A stretch of DNA of 64,000 nt, taken from contig FMBT01000331.1 in assembly GCA_900095095.1 (NCBI GenBank), positions 124,001 to 188,000 on the forward strand. Reading direction: 5' to 3'. The notes below the pieces were generated by a model. The model was not told where the DNA came from. It saw nothing but the letters and a program-made list of their open reading frames with translations, and ran no database searches. How positions within the stretch are numbered: the stretch's first letter is position 1; each line of letters starts with the position of its first letter. Of this stretch, positions 31,622 to 42,306 are shown in pieces. This DNA comes from Fragilariopsis cylindrus CCMP1102. Its lineage: Eukaryota > Bacillariophyta > Bacillariophyceae > Bacillariales > Bacillariaceae. Made by a program: the position numbers and the translations under genes.

Positions 31622-32305
31622 TTTGAACACATTAGTGAGTGGATTATTGTACATTTTCTTCAGCTTACTATGTATCTTTGTGCTTATCTTCCTTGACACT
31701 GTTATCTTTGCTGGTTTGTTCTTCGTAAAGTGTCTCCATATCAGTTTGCTGTTTTCTTTTGCCAGCTCCTTCACTCTTTTCATGCTGTGGTCTATGACTT
31801 GTCTCCATCTGTTTATCCATTTCTTCAATTGTTGATTTGTATCTTCTAATCCTGTTGCAAGTGTTATATCATACATCTTTAATTCATCTTCTGGCAGTAC
31901 CATTTCCTTCAGTGTATACGAGTGAGTGACTTTCTTGGATAGGGAATCATATTCAGCCACGATTCAGCCCCCTAATACAGGTGTGATTCAATCAATGCAT
32001 CTGTCTGTCCATATCTCTTGTATAATTGGTATGATAGCTTGAAAGAAAGCACGGAAAGCTTCTGTTTTGTTCTTCTTCTTCAGGACGGTTTTGCCCATTG
32101 TAGCTTTTCGTTTCTTGTTCCTTTGTACTCTTGCATATGTTCTTGGATCCAGCATTTTTCTTCTGAATATGAATGCTTTCTGTTGAACTTTCCATTGTTT
32201 TGAGAATTTTCCTCTGAGGAGATTGTCCCATCCTATTACCACTTGTTCATCTATTAATAATGTGAGGTTAGGTAGTAGTAGTAGTAGTAGTAGTACATCA
32301 TAGTG

Positions 32306-32342
<37 letters not shown>

Positions 32343-32344
32343 AA
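31574..32344 (-). pseudogene. Decayed retroelement-like ORF
   Basis: One reading frame contains two coding-like halves separated by two in-frame stops (near 31964-31990). The 5' half reads EQVVIGWDNLLRGKFSKQWK, then a Lys/Arg-rich region. The 3' half reads LEDTNQQLKKWINRWRQVID and ends in a Lys/Arg-rich tail. The IGWDNLLRGKFSKQW segment is reminiscent of the I-G-W-x-x-x-x-x-G-x-x-x-x-x-W block that I associate with reverse-transcriptase-bearing ORFs of diatom retroelements. That association is from memory and not verified. Upstream the frame fades into a (GT)n tract at about 32308-32341. I infer a dead fragment of a mobile element. Confidence 0.45.
32308..32341. repeat. (GT)n microsatellite
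   Basis: About 17 GT units immediately after a (GTA)n tract (32276-32295). Minus-strand HTHTHT frames over it are artefacts. Confidence 0.9.
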
Positions 32345-33422
32345 TGTGTGTACAAAATTTAATGTTTCAGCATGTGAATGTGGGTTAGTAGCAACAATAG
32401 CAGCAACATATCAGTAACAGTAACAGTAAATATGACAGTAACAATAACATCCTGAGGAAAATTCAGTCCAAAAATAGGGAAACACATCCTCCTTTCATCA
32501 CTATATCTCCACTAATAAATGTGAAATAGAGTGTATTATAGTAGTAGTTAGTGTGCCTGAATAATCATAGGGTAGACAGACAGCATAATGTGGTATATGT
32601 AGGAGAAACATTGGATGTGCATAAGCAATTACAAGAGAAGGAAAAACCTATGGATAGAGATTAACAGCTAAGATCATACAATTTCAATTTCTTACTAGAA
32701 TGAATCAACTGGTCTCGATACAATTTCTGAATATCTGATGTGCGATAATATCTTAACCTGAAGAAGATTAATATGGTGACTCGCTATATAAAGAAGAACG
32801 CCTTTTGCAAACAATTAAGCAAGCAATTGGATACCTGGTTATATCATCACCGAAAGGATGTGGAGTTGCTAACGTTCGTGTGCAGCAGCAGCCACCACGA
32901 GCAGCAGCAGCAGCAGCAGGAATTCTTTGGGCTTCTATGGACGGTTGATGGAAGTTGGAGTGCGAGAGAGACCAGTTGCACCTCAACCGAGACCAAGACC
33001 GTAGCAACCATTGATACAACATCAGATAGAGTTTGTGGTTCGACCATCACAGCGGTAGCCGCGACAACGAGACAACAACGAAGGTGCTATAGATATGATG
33101 GACCAGGATCTGCGGCGTATTCGTACAGGCGAGACTGTGAATGATATCAATCTTTATAGCTAATAAAAATGTAATTTTTGATTAGGTAAAGTAGCACTTT
33201 ATTCTATTTATTTGGAAACAATACCATTCACATTACTATGTGTAATTATAAATCAATTCGAATTCAAAATGTAGCCAGATCAACGTCCTGCTTTGGCTTC
33301 GTCATCTATTATGAGCCCGCAAAAGCAGAATTTTCCCAAAGCGGTCGTATCCTGCGGTAATATCCCTATTACTTCGTTCATTTATGTAATTGTCACATCA
33401 TCGCATATTGATAACTTAGTCT
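32345..33422. other. Gene-poor stretch with possible relic sequence
   Basis: AT-rich sequence with a CAGCAGCAG tract at about 32902-32920. Around 32930-33165 pieces of protein-like sequence occur in one plus frame broken by two stops, ending LRRIRTGETVNDINLYS. I cannot call a gene. Confidence 0.3.
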
Positions 33423-36312
33423 TTACCACACGAACGTTCGTTGCTGCGGTTTGGTATGATCATTTGCGTCGCCGATCGGAGCCGAACGTTCTATATTTAC
33501 GAGTGCATTTCGTAAACTAGTGAGCTCTTTACCAAGTGGTACAGCTAAGTATTCTGCTATTAATCTTTTGAAGGCTTCGGAAGTTTCGACGCCTCTATCA
33601 AGCATTGTCAGCTGTGATCTCAACGCTGGAGGACCTCGGGGTCCTCTTCGGGGAGATAGGGGAGACGATGAATCAATTGCAATTCCACGCAAAAATTCCA
33701 ACACAAAAGTGTCGTGCAACTCCAATTTTCGAATTATTTTTGCTTTTAATTGATCTATGTCCAAGAAGTGAAACGCTCTACCCATTGATGCTATTGTCAG
33801 CATCTGGTCAGTTGAACTGTCAGTTGAACTACTGTCATCTTCGGTCCGTTTTTTCTTTTTCATAGCGGTAGCTGCCGCTACTTCGTAGTCGTATCGAGTG
33901 TAATAGTTAGCGGCTGCAACGGTCAAAACATCAAACTTGTTTTTCAACTCCGCCGGTACGTGTTTGATACATCGTCCGTCTAGCTCCAAGGCCTTCATCA
34001 CAAATTGTTTGTCGTTCAAAAAAGCATCACCGACTTTATATAATTGCGTCCATGTATGCCTTGCTACTTCTAACGCTAATGCTTCATCTGTCGTTATACC
34101 AGGATAAAAACATAGTAAAATATTCCCTTTCCTACGAATCCATGCTACGCGCAAATCACGATTTGCAGTCCAAACATCCTAAGTAAAAAGTGAGAGAAAC
34201 GGGCAGATGAAAAAGGGGTGAGTTGTACAATGATAAAAGAAGAGGTCATTGAATAAAACTTAAAATATGACAATGACACGTACATACACAGGCAGCTCGC
34301 ATTGAGAATACACGCATAGAGGGGACACTCACATTGGGCACATAGTTAGGCAAATATCTTAGATTTTTACTCTCCATAAAATTTAGGCACCGTATGGTTA
34401 TTGCTGGATTTTGTCTTTGAACGTCCCATGGAATATTTTTCAATCTAATCCAAGCGGAAGGACCATCTGCGATGCTAGCCAAGATAATATCAACATTTTC
34501 TCGTAACCGCATAGAAGCATTCCCAAAAATCCTTGGATCTTTCGCTACAGCCACTCTCATTACATCATAATCGTCCAGAAACTTTGAGGGCGGTCGTCGT
34601 AGTCGTGTATGTACCATTATAGGTCGTTGCGGGGGAACGATTAGGTTCATTATATCATTGAAATGATTACCAAAATTTGCGTCAGCAATTGCATTGTTGT
34701 TGAGGTCATCTTCATCGCCGTTGTCCATTATATTTGCATCATTTAGATCGTTCATGTCGAAACGTATGGCATTGTTTTCATCGTTGACATCAATGTTTGC
34801 GTTCACAATTGCGTTCGCAATTGCATTTGCACCGTGGATACCATTGTTCGCGTTGTTATTGTTATTGTTGTTGTTGTTGTTGTTGTTGTTGTTACGATTC
34901 ACGTTTGCATTGATGTTCGCATTCACATTGTTATTTCGATCAGGCATGGCGACTCTCATCAATTGCAAAAATTGATTCAAATCCGGCGGTTGTATGTTAT
35001 TATCCCCATTAACAATAGGAATTTCCACTGGTTGACCTAACAACTCACGTAACAGCTCAACACTGCCACGTTGACATACTGCCAAAACGACATCACGATG
35101 GTCTCTAAGGTAAACAGAATCATCGTCATTTAATTCGAATGCCTTGGAATGAACATCCGGTGTAGAATCGTTCGCTATTACAGCCTCTAATGCTATTTCA
35201 TCAATGGATTGCCATTTTGGTGACAATTCTAGATACAAAGGAACGGAATTATTTGTCAGTGCTCGTTTTAAGAATGCTGCGTCAACGAATTGTTTAGGTA
35301 CATCTCGTAGAGCCAATCCATTCCTTAATGCCTGTAATGCGAGTTCTTCATCAGTTTCTTTGATGGATTTATCCAAAAGTCTCCACATAGTTCCCGACGA
35401 CGATGATCGTCCTCTTCTTTTTGTTTTTCTTCTTCCATCACCATCACCATCACTACCACTACCACTACCCAAGACAACATTCAACATAAAGTTACGATCC
35501 GAAATGATATTAATAAAAGCGTCACATATTGGTGGACAAAATGACAATGCTTTACCATCCGACGAACATGCCTTTCGGACGACACTTTCATCGCATTGCA
35601 ATCGATAACTTGCATATTGGAGTTCAAGTCCACCACATCGTTCAATTGCAGCTGTAACAAGTGTAATATCGTCACACAAATCGACATGACAATCTTGTAA
35701 CGAACGTGGTATTTGACGACAATATTCAAGACAAACTTCCTTGTCATTACTAAGACAGGGTGGTAAAAATAAATGTCTGGAATTGTATAATTTAGGAAAG
35801 TCTGATCGTCTGGCCCAGGCTAAGACTACGTCACGATCGAAACGAAGTGATTGTGGAAACAATCTCTCGAATTCTGACTTTGATGGTAATGAAGGAATAC
35901 TGCTGCTGCTGCTGATGCTGTTGGTCGAGAAAGACACATTTGATTCGTTATTGACGTCGTCTTCTTCTTCTTCTTCTTCTTCTTCTTCTTCGTCAGAGGA
36001 TTCGTCATCTTCTTTGTATTCGTTGTTGTTATCATCGAAATCATTTTCTTCGTTATCTTCAGATGAGGACACGACCACTGTAGCTGCAGCAGCAGGAGCA
36101 GGTGCTGTAACACGCAAAACCGTCAAAACGAATTCCTTATCACGTCGCCATTCATTTGGTAATTTAATCCATATATTCTTGACATTGTTCTCGTTGTTCT
36201 TAACGTTGTTATAATTATTATTGTTAGGATGGTGGTTCTTGTCATTCTTTCCGATGAGATCATCTAGGGCTCTGCGACGATCGGTCGAAGAAGATACGTC
36301 ATAGAAACGCAT
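33423..36312 (-). CDS. DUF4116-repeat protein, two exons
   Basis: Exon 1 is 34333-36312 and exon 2 is 33423-34178, with a 154-bp phase-0 intron (34179-34332; GTGAGT...TAG), giving 911 aa. The join reads NYVPN | DVWTANRDLRVAW. Multiple DUF4116-type units of about 45-50 residues are visible: WRRDKEFVLTVLR, LRFDRDVVLAWARRSDF, LSNDKEVCLEYCRQIPRSL, DDITLVTAAIERCGG, DRNFMLNVVLG, HRDVVLAVCQRG, DYDVMRVAVAKDPRIF and LNDKQFVMKALELDGR. Each starts with a D-x-[D/E]-[V/F/I] motif and continues into an amphipathic helix. Long acidic, Asn and Ser linkers, encoded by trinucleotide repeats, separate them. DUF4116 is an uncharacterised protist repeat family, thought to be a helical binding scaffold. No targeting signal or TM. 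Confidence 0.85.
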
Positions 36313-36329
36313 TACTTCAAAGCTTTCTA

Positions 36330-36950
36330 GTGATAGTTGTGGTAATTAATTGCTGGTTGTAGACGATGTGATTTTTTTGATTGAGGTGACTCCTCGATGT
36401 TTTGAATGAATGAATCAATCTCAAAAGTACAGACTTCAATTTTCGCGATTTTAAAGTATTGAAACGGAAGATAGCTAGAAGAGGATCGACTGAGATCTAA
36501 GAAAGCTCGTGTGCCTCTTGTGTTACTAGTATTATATTTGTGCTGATAGATAGTTAGATATTTTGTGTGTTTTTAATTTGTTGTTTGAGAAGTGAGCAAG
36601 GATATATTTTTAATGTTTGTTTTTTATGCATTATCGCATCTATTAATATTTTCAAAAAAAATAAAATCGTGCAGGAGGGACTAATAGTACGACAAAGTAC
36701 GTACGGCGTACGGTGCTGGGGAGGGGCTCGAAGAACAATGGTATCTTCGCTCATTTTTTTTAAAATCGATCCCATACTGTACGAATAAAAGATACCTTTC
36801 ACGATTCTTTTGCAAAGACAACAGATGTTTCTTCGTGGAACAAAATATCAATATTACAAACTCATAGTCATAATATAAAGGAAAGAAGGAAAGAAAGAAA
36901 GAAAGAAAGAAAGAAGGAACAAACGAATGAAGCAAGAACAGCAACAGTAG
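36330..36950. other. Divergent promoter region
   Basis: It lies between the DUF4116 gene (-) and the ARM-like gene (+). It holds GTACGTACGGCGTACGGTGC near 36697-36716 and a GAAA-repeat tract at 36884-36915 just before the plus-strand gene. No coding frame. Confidence 0.4.
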
Positions 36951-36956
36951 AATTTT

Positions 36957-38399
36957 ATGACTGATCCCTCAGAAGCCAAACGACCGCGTTTATCGCGTAG
37001 TGACAGTGGCAGTAGTCCTGCTGCTGCCTCTGATGGTCATCATCCTGTTGTATCTCCACTTGATGCCTCCGACGATTCTCGTCCTGCTGTATCTCCTGAT
37101 GCATCTCCAGATGCTGCCTCCGATGATCCTCATCCTGCTGTATCTCCTGCTGCTGCCTCCGACGATCCTCATCCTGCTGTATCTCCTGCTGCTGCTGCCT
37201 TCGACGACCTGTTGTATCTCCTGTTCGACGATCCTCCAGTTACTGCCTCCGACGATCCTCATCCTGTTGTATCTCCTGATACTGCTATATCGTTGTCTCA
37301 GCCTCCACCGGATGCTGAGTTATTCTCACGCATTACTCTTTATACGAATGATACGATACCCAGCTCCGACAACATCGAATTTGCGCTATCGGTTGTCAGT
37401 GACAAAAACACCCGAAAGAAATATACGGACCACGAAATCGTACAGGTATTGCATGATCTTGTCAGGTGGGTAAGTCCAAGTAACAATGCTAATGATCATC
37501 GTATAATTTGCAAAGAATTTTTGGATCTTGGCGGAATTTCACGTGTCTTGAAGTTTCTTATGGTGCCAAGCAATATGAATGATATGGAATATGTCAAATT
37601 CGTTTGCATGATTCTTGCTCATTGTGCACACAAGGGAAATAATGGCGAAGATAATGACATTGCTATAGAAATGGCAAAGAAATTTGTTGAAAGAGGTGGT
37701 ATACATACCATGCTCCTTGCAAATGAGGAATACAATGGTGGAGGTGATGATATACAATTAAAAGCCGTAAAGTATATCTGGGCAACCCTTACTAAAATTC
37801 TTTCTCATAAAATTGTACTTTATGAACTCGAGAAAGACAAACTGCTAAACTTGTTAGATGACGCTCTAGCAACTCTGCGATTGCTGAATGGCGTAGATGA
37901 CGCAGCTGAGAATGCTAGGGTACGTGAGCCCAAAACTTTAATTATTTATTTTATAGGAATATTATCTTGTTCTCAAAATACAGAATCAGTACTGGTTGCT
38001 GGTGATTTCGAAAAAAGGAAAGTTTTTCAAACATGTGTTGATGCCTTAAAGGATTCTAATAGACATTGGTACTATAAAAAAAGAATTTGGTCTATATCAT
38101 CAAAAACTTTTATAAATTGTTATAATCTGGAGTTCTTTTCAACGAATAACAATGACGATTTAAAACTCATTATTTCATTTTTTATTGAGTACATCAAAAA
38201 AGCACCAAACGAAGCGAAAAAAGATTTGGCCTTCCAGTTTCTTCAAAAGGCAGGTGGTTTTATTGGCATGGCAGAAATGGCAAAAACACCAGGTATCATG
38301 ATCACGCTTGGTTTAATTTTGGATTCCAGCAATAACAACTATAACCTTAACGCGGCTACAGAATTAGCGGCAAAGAATCTTTTGAAGACCTTACTCTGA
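36957..38399 (+). CDS. ARM/HEAT-like repeat protein with PHPAVSP minisatellite N-terminus
   Basis: Single-exon gene of 480 aa. Residues about 20-105 are a tandem repeat of ASDDPHPAVSPAA variants (unit about 12 residues, 36 bp), disordered and rich in S-P sites. Residues about 110-480 are alpha-helical: EIVQVLHDLVRWVSPS, LDLGGISRVLKFLMV, FVCMILAHCAH, KFVERGGIHTMLLANEE, LIISFFIEYIKKA and FLQKAGGFIGMAEM. The recurring [F/L]-x-x-x-GG-[I/V]-x-x-[V/M]-L-x-[F/A] pattern is ARM-like. The partial gene at 1-315 is a paralogue. The first residues (EAKRPRLSRSDS) suggest a basic nuclear signal. A protein-interaction role is likely; partner unknown. Confidence 0.75.
   Translation: MTDPSEAKRPRLSRSDSGSSPAAASDGHHPVVSPLDASDDSRPAVSPDASPDAASDDPHPAVSPAAASDDPHPAVSPAAAAFDDLLYLLFDDPPVTASDDPHPVVSPDTAISLSQPPPDAELFSRITLYTNDTIPSSDNIEFALSVVSDKNTRKKYTDHEIVQVLHDLVRWVSPSNNANDHRIICKEFLDLGGISRVLKFLMVPSNMNDMEYVKFVCMILAHCAHKGNNGEDNDIAIEMAKKFVERGGIHTMLLANEEYNGGGDDIQLKAVKYIWATLTKILSHKIVLYELEKDKLLNLLDDALATLRLLNGVDDAAENARVREPKTLIIYFIGILSCSQNTESVLVAGDFEKRKVFQTCVDALKDSNRHWYYKKRIWSISSKTFINCYNLEFFSTNNNDDLKLIISFFIEYIKKAPNEAKKDLAFQFLQKAGGFIGMAEMAKTPGIMITLGLILDSSNNNYNLNAATELAAKNLLKTLL
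37028..37290 (+). repeat. Coding minisatellite, ~36-bp unit
   Basis: Variants of GCCTCCGACGATCCTCATCC followed by TGCTGTATCTCCTGCTGC repeat about seven times. The unit keeps the reading frame and encodes the ASDDPHPAVSP stretch of the ARM-like protein. Copy boundaries are blurred by GCT trinucleotide expansions. Confidence 0.85.
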
Positions 38400-38500
38400 T
38401 CTGTGTTCTACATTTATTGCTATTCTGTTCTTTCCTAACAAACTACATTGACTTTTTTTCCAAATATTACATTATTTCATTATTTCTTTATTTGACTCTA

Positions 38501-39952
38501 CTACACACCATAATCGAATCCCATTTTCCATAATATATCAACATCGTTTTTCTTTAAATTGACATTTAATATATTAGTCCATAATTTTAATGCTTGTATT
38601 ATAGTTATTGATGGTTTTGTTTCCGTTTCCGTTTTCGTTTCCGTGTCTGTTTCTACTGCCGTTGCTGTTGCTGTTGTGAGTAGTATTGATGGTAGTATTG
38701 ATGGTATTATTATGTCTGGTACTATTAATTCAATATTTGTATGACATTTTGGATGTTGAAATGTTGAAAATGCACCATCCATCTGATTTTTATAGGTCCA
38801 TGAGGAACCCGTGACGAATGGTATCCATGCTGTTTGTAATAACAGATGTTTTAATTCGTGAATATTTGTTGGTTGTTGGATGATTGCTGTTGGTATAATG
38901 CTACTAAGCATACTAGTACTACTATTATCACTGTTATCGTCATATGTTGAGGTAATGATATACAAATTATTACGTATAGTTTCAAGAAATGCTTCTTCTT
39001 GTTGTTGTTGTTCTTTATCATTATTATTTTTCTTATCCAATACCGGTGATAATAATCCATCTATAAAACTTTCAACAACTTGATATTGATGTAACCGTCC
39101 TTCATTCCATTCCATTTGTATGGTACGTGCCATATTATAGATTGAATCAACATTATTATTATTATTGTCATTATCATTCATTAATAATGTAGCAATGACA
39201 CCTAAGCATCCAGACGAATAACAAACAAATTTTTTATCATTCATATTATTCTGATGTCGTTTCATTTTTTGTAATCGTCCCAATAGAAACCAATAGCCAC
39301 TAAATCCACCACCAGGAACATAATAACAATCCTGATGATCAATACTACTATTATTATCGTTATCGTTATCGTTATTGATATTGATATCATTGAATAATGT
39401 TGTATTTGAATTCGTATTCGTATTTGAAGTCAAGATGGACGACGATGATATCAAACCACCACTATTACTACTACCGATAATATCTTTCATCAATAATCGA
39501 TTGGTAGATTGATAATATACCGTAATTGATATGTATACAAAGAAATGAATCATAAATAATTGTAGTATCCGTTTGCTGATATTCATCATTAATGCCGTCA
39601 TTATTTTTCTTGTTGTGGTTTGCATTGTCGTTAACTTATGTATTTGCGCTTCGTCCTTAGTAGTAGACGTGGCAGTAGTAGTAGTAGACGGGGTAGTGGT
39701 AGAAGATGAGAATAATGTTGTTATTTTTTGTTCGTCGTCATCGTCGTCGTCGTTACCCGCCGAATCGTCAACGTACAATCCAATCTGTTCGTCTTCTTGT
39801 CCATCGAATTCTCCTTCTTCGCCGACATTGCCACTACCATTACCATTATCATCGTCACCACAACAACTCCTAATACTACTAGAGGACGATGTCGTAGAAA
39901 AAATAACAGACGGTTTTGGAGTGATAATTGTCATACTGGAACTACTGGTCAT
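38501..39952 (-). CDS. Patatin-like phospholipase-related membrane protein
   Basis: Single-exon gene of 483 aa from the ATG at 39950-39952. Residues 1-120 are disordered (Ser, Asp, Thr runs). A hydrophobic anchor lies at about 128-148 (LQLFMIHFFVYISITVYY). Patatin landmarks follow: YYVPGGGFSGYWFLLGRLQ (the Gly-rich oxyanion loop, about residues 210-218), FVCYSSGCLGVIATL (the nucleophile elbow, C-Y-S-S-G in place of the usual G-x-S-x-G, about 241-247) and QMDGAFSTF (the D-G-A/G motif with the dyad Asp, about 390). Patatin-like enzymes hydrolyse acyl esters of membrane lipids with a Ser-Asp dyad; both residues are present. Glu/Gln- and Asn-rich insertions lie between the motifs. Likely at the ER or another endomembrane. 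Confidence 0.75.
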   Translation of the reverse strand: MTSSSSMTIITPKPSVIFSTTSSSSSIRSCCGDDDNGNGSGNVGEEGEFDGQEDEQIGLYVDDSAGNDDDDDDEQKITTLFSSSTTTPSTTTTATSTTKDEAQIHKLTTMQTTTRKIMTALMMNISKRILQLFMIHFFVYISITVYYQSTNRLLMKDIIGSSNSGGLISSSSILTSNTNTNSNTTLFNDININNDNDNDNNSSIDHQDCYYVPGGGFSGYWFLLGRLQKMKRHQNNMNDKKFVCYSSGCLGVIATLLMNDNDNNNNNVDSIYNMARTIQMEWNEGRLHQYQVVESFIDGLLSPVLDKKNNNDKEQQQQEEAFLETIRNNLYIITSTYDDNSDNSSTSMLSSIIPTAIIQQPTNIHELKHLLLQTAWIPFVTGSSWTYKNQMDGAFSTFQHPKCHTNIELIVPDIIIPSILPSILLTTATATAVETDTETKTETETKPSITIIQALKLWTNILNVNLKKNDVDILWKMGFDYGV

Positions 39953-39976
39953 CGTTGAAGTTCCTGTGTTCCTCGT

Positions 39977-39978
<2 letters not shown>

Positions 39979-40013
<35 letters not shown>

Positions 40014-40050
40014 TGTTTGTGTTTGTGTTTGTGTGTGTTTGTGTTTGTGG
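39979..40050. repeat. (GT)n / (GTGTTT)n microsatellite
   Basis: About 16 GT units pass into GTGTTT and TTTGTG repeats just upstream of the patatin-like gene start. Long VCVCVC and FVFVCV frames over it are artefacts. Confidence 0.95.
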
Positions 40051-40269
40051 TGTGCTATGCGCATCGGCGGTTCTTCCTTCCGCGTCTTCCTCTCCTCTCC
40101 TCTCCTCTTCTCTCTCCTCCTCTGCTTTCAGATTGTATCGGTATCGTAATCGTAATCGTTTCGTCTGGTATTATTATACACACACCTACGGATCTACGGG
40201 TCTACGATGCAATTACTTTACTTCTTCGACTTTGTGTACAATTTTTTATGCTCACCATACTTTTATGGT

Positions 40270-40887
40270 AACTGTACTTCGCTTTCCGCTAGCTACTGCG
40301 TACTTGGCTATGGTGAGGAATTTTCACACCCTAAAAGGGTGGAGAACCCTTAAAATCTAACATAATATATTCTGTGAAAATTCCTCAATAGCCCTGTACT
40401 TCACGAAGATTGAGGACACGTCATCTTTGACGGGACTTAATTTTGTCGTGACTAGATAAGGGGGTAATTAGGCTCTATTCAGTGAACAGTCCAGCCCCTA
40501 GCTAAACATTAATAGTATGTTGTATTATTGTACCTGCCTAATTAAGTAAGTTATATTTTGCTATGGAGATATGATCCACCTTGAACAACAAACTCCCAAT
40601 ATGCTTGTATATACAGTACAAACTTCAAAATTCATCAAGCTTGTGTTATGTGCATTATGCCCCCCCCCCCCCCTTTTTATTTTGTAAAGTTCTGTGACTA
40701 TTTGAACCTAAAAGGATGGATGATTCATGCATGATTTGTGTGAGGGATGGAGGCAGTCTTTTTACCTGCATTAGTAGTAGTTCAGTAACCCCAGTAGGTT
40801 ATATGTATGAGGAATAAGACTATATGGGTTGATTCCTAAGAACCATAATTAAATTGATGTTGACATTCTCAATAATGTTGACGTTCT
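40270..40887. other. Intergenic stretch
   Basis: No coding frame. It contains a poly-C run of about 13 at 40660-40673. Nothing else recognised. Confidence 0.4.
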
Positions 40888-41610
40888 CAATGATTCCATT
40901 TGTTGCTGTTCTTATTCTTGTTGCTACCTGCTATGCTAGAAAGCTCTTGTTCCTGTTTTCTTGAGTCTGTAAGTGAGTTACTAGGTGCTGCATTAGTAGG
41001 AGATGCTGCAGGAGATACAGTTACAGACAAAGAAGGAGGTACAAATGGAACGTACTCGCTACGGCACTTGGATAGGCAAAAGGATCATTGTTAGGCTTCC
41101 CAGTTGGAACGGCACTCTCAATGGCGCTACTCGGGATGGCACTGGGGACAGGACTTGGTTCAAAACTGGGCAGCAAGTTCGGAATAAAACTAGGTACATT
41201 ACTTCAGAAGGCAAATGAGTTGGACCTTCACTTGGATAAGTAGAAGGATTACTGCTAGGCTTTCCAGTTGGAACAGCACTCGGAATGAAACTTGGTTCCC
41301 AACTGGGCAGCAAGATTGGGATGGAGCTGGTTGCATTGCTTGGAGAATCAGAAGGCAAACCAGTTGGACTTTTACTTGGATAATCAGTCAGACTAGTGGT
41401 AGGGGATGTGGTTGGAGATTTTGTTGTTGGTGAGTCACTGGACAACTATGTTGGTGTTTCAGTTGGATCTATGGTTGCTAATGAAGGAGATGATGTTTCA
41501 GTTCCAGTGGGAGGGAATATATTAGTACTAATGCTAAATTCTGTAGTTCCAGATGATCCAGTGAAATCAGCACCCTCAAAATCTTCCAACCATCATGACT
41601 CCTCCAGTAT
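40888..41610 (-). pseudogene. PSxxP-repeat surface-protein gene, broken
   Basis: On the minus strand a continuous Pro/Ser/Thr-rich repeat can be followed through three frames. From about 41610 it reads GSSGTTEFSISTNIFPPTGT and IDPTETPT, then an in-frame TAG near 41444. It continues SDSPTTKSPTTSPTTSLTDY and PSWEPSFIPSAVPTGKPSSN. Near 41203-41206 the frame shifts to VPSFIPNLLPSFEPSPVPSA, and near 41082 it shifts again to FVPPSLSVTVSPAASPT, ending SNKWNH and TGA at 40888-40890. PSxxP and PTxxP repeats are typical of secreted or cell-wall proteins in diatoms. Both shifts are explained by one missing base each, so the gene may be damaged by assembly error rather than dead; the TAG is a separate lesion. 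No start or signal peptide could be found. Confidence 0.55.
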
Positions 41611-41689
41611 ATTTACAATTCCAATAATGATAATAATAGAAAGGATATGCAATATTTGTCAGAACTGTGCCCCGTTCCCTTAGCAATTC

Positions 41690-42306
41690 AGTGCATAATA
41701 AGTTGCAGAGGGTTGTTTTTTGAAATTTTTAATAGATCTATTGGAGGACCTTTTTGGCGAGGCAGTCATTTTCTGAGTACTAGTAGGTCCTAATAATGCT
41801 ATAGGACCTAGGATACTTGTAATCGCAATGATCACTTCGTCGTCTTAGTTTGTTCGTATTCTTTAATAGTTATGGTTTTCTTGTGAACAAAAAATATATA
41901 CACTGTATAAAAAAAGTATCATGTGATGCATGACTCCTGGCTGAACTTGCTTCCTGCAGCGCTGGGGACTATGGTAAAATGATTATCACTCACTTTTTCA
42001 ATTTTTGTTTCGCGCAATTTTTCGGGGCAAGAAGCAACGAAACGTCGCTGACGCGTTGTAAATATATTATTGCTATTTCAATCGATATATAGACTTACTC
42101 ATCAAAGAAATAGCAAAAAAAAAAGTGAAGAAAATGATGGTTTACTTTCATCAAGACTGTATATCTGGCATTACTGCTACTACGAATAGTAAATATCATA
42201 ATAACCTCGTGTGCAACTTACACGACGAAAAAGGCAGGTAGACATGCAGGAGACAGGCAGGTAGGCAGGTTAGAAAGAAGTGTTACGATAGAGATTTATA
42301 CCATAT
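41690..42306. other. Intergenic stretch
   Basis: AT-rich; AGACAGGCAGGTAGGCAGG repeats near 42250-42270 lie just upstream of the exonuclease fusion gene. No coding frame recognised. Confidence 0.4.

Noticed and set aside
39573-40360. Long plus-strand frames with VCVCVC runs
   Set aside because: Antisense to the patatin-like gene and driven by a GT microsatellite.
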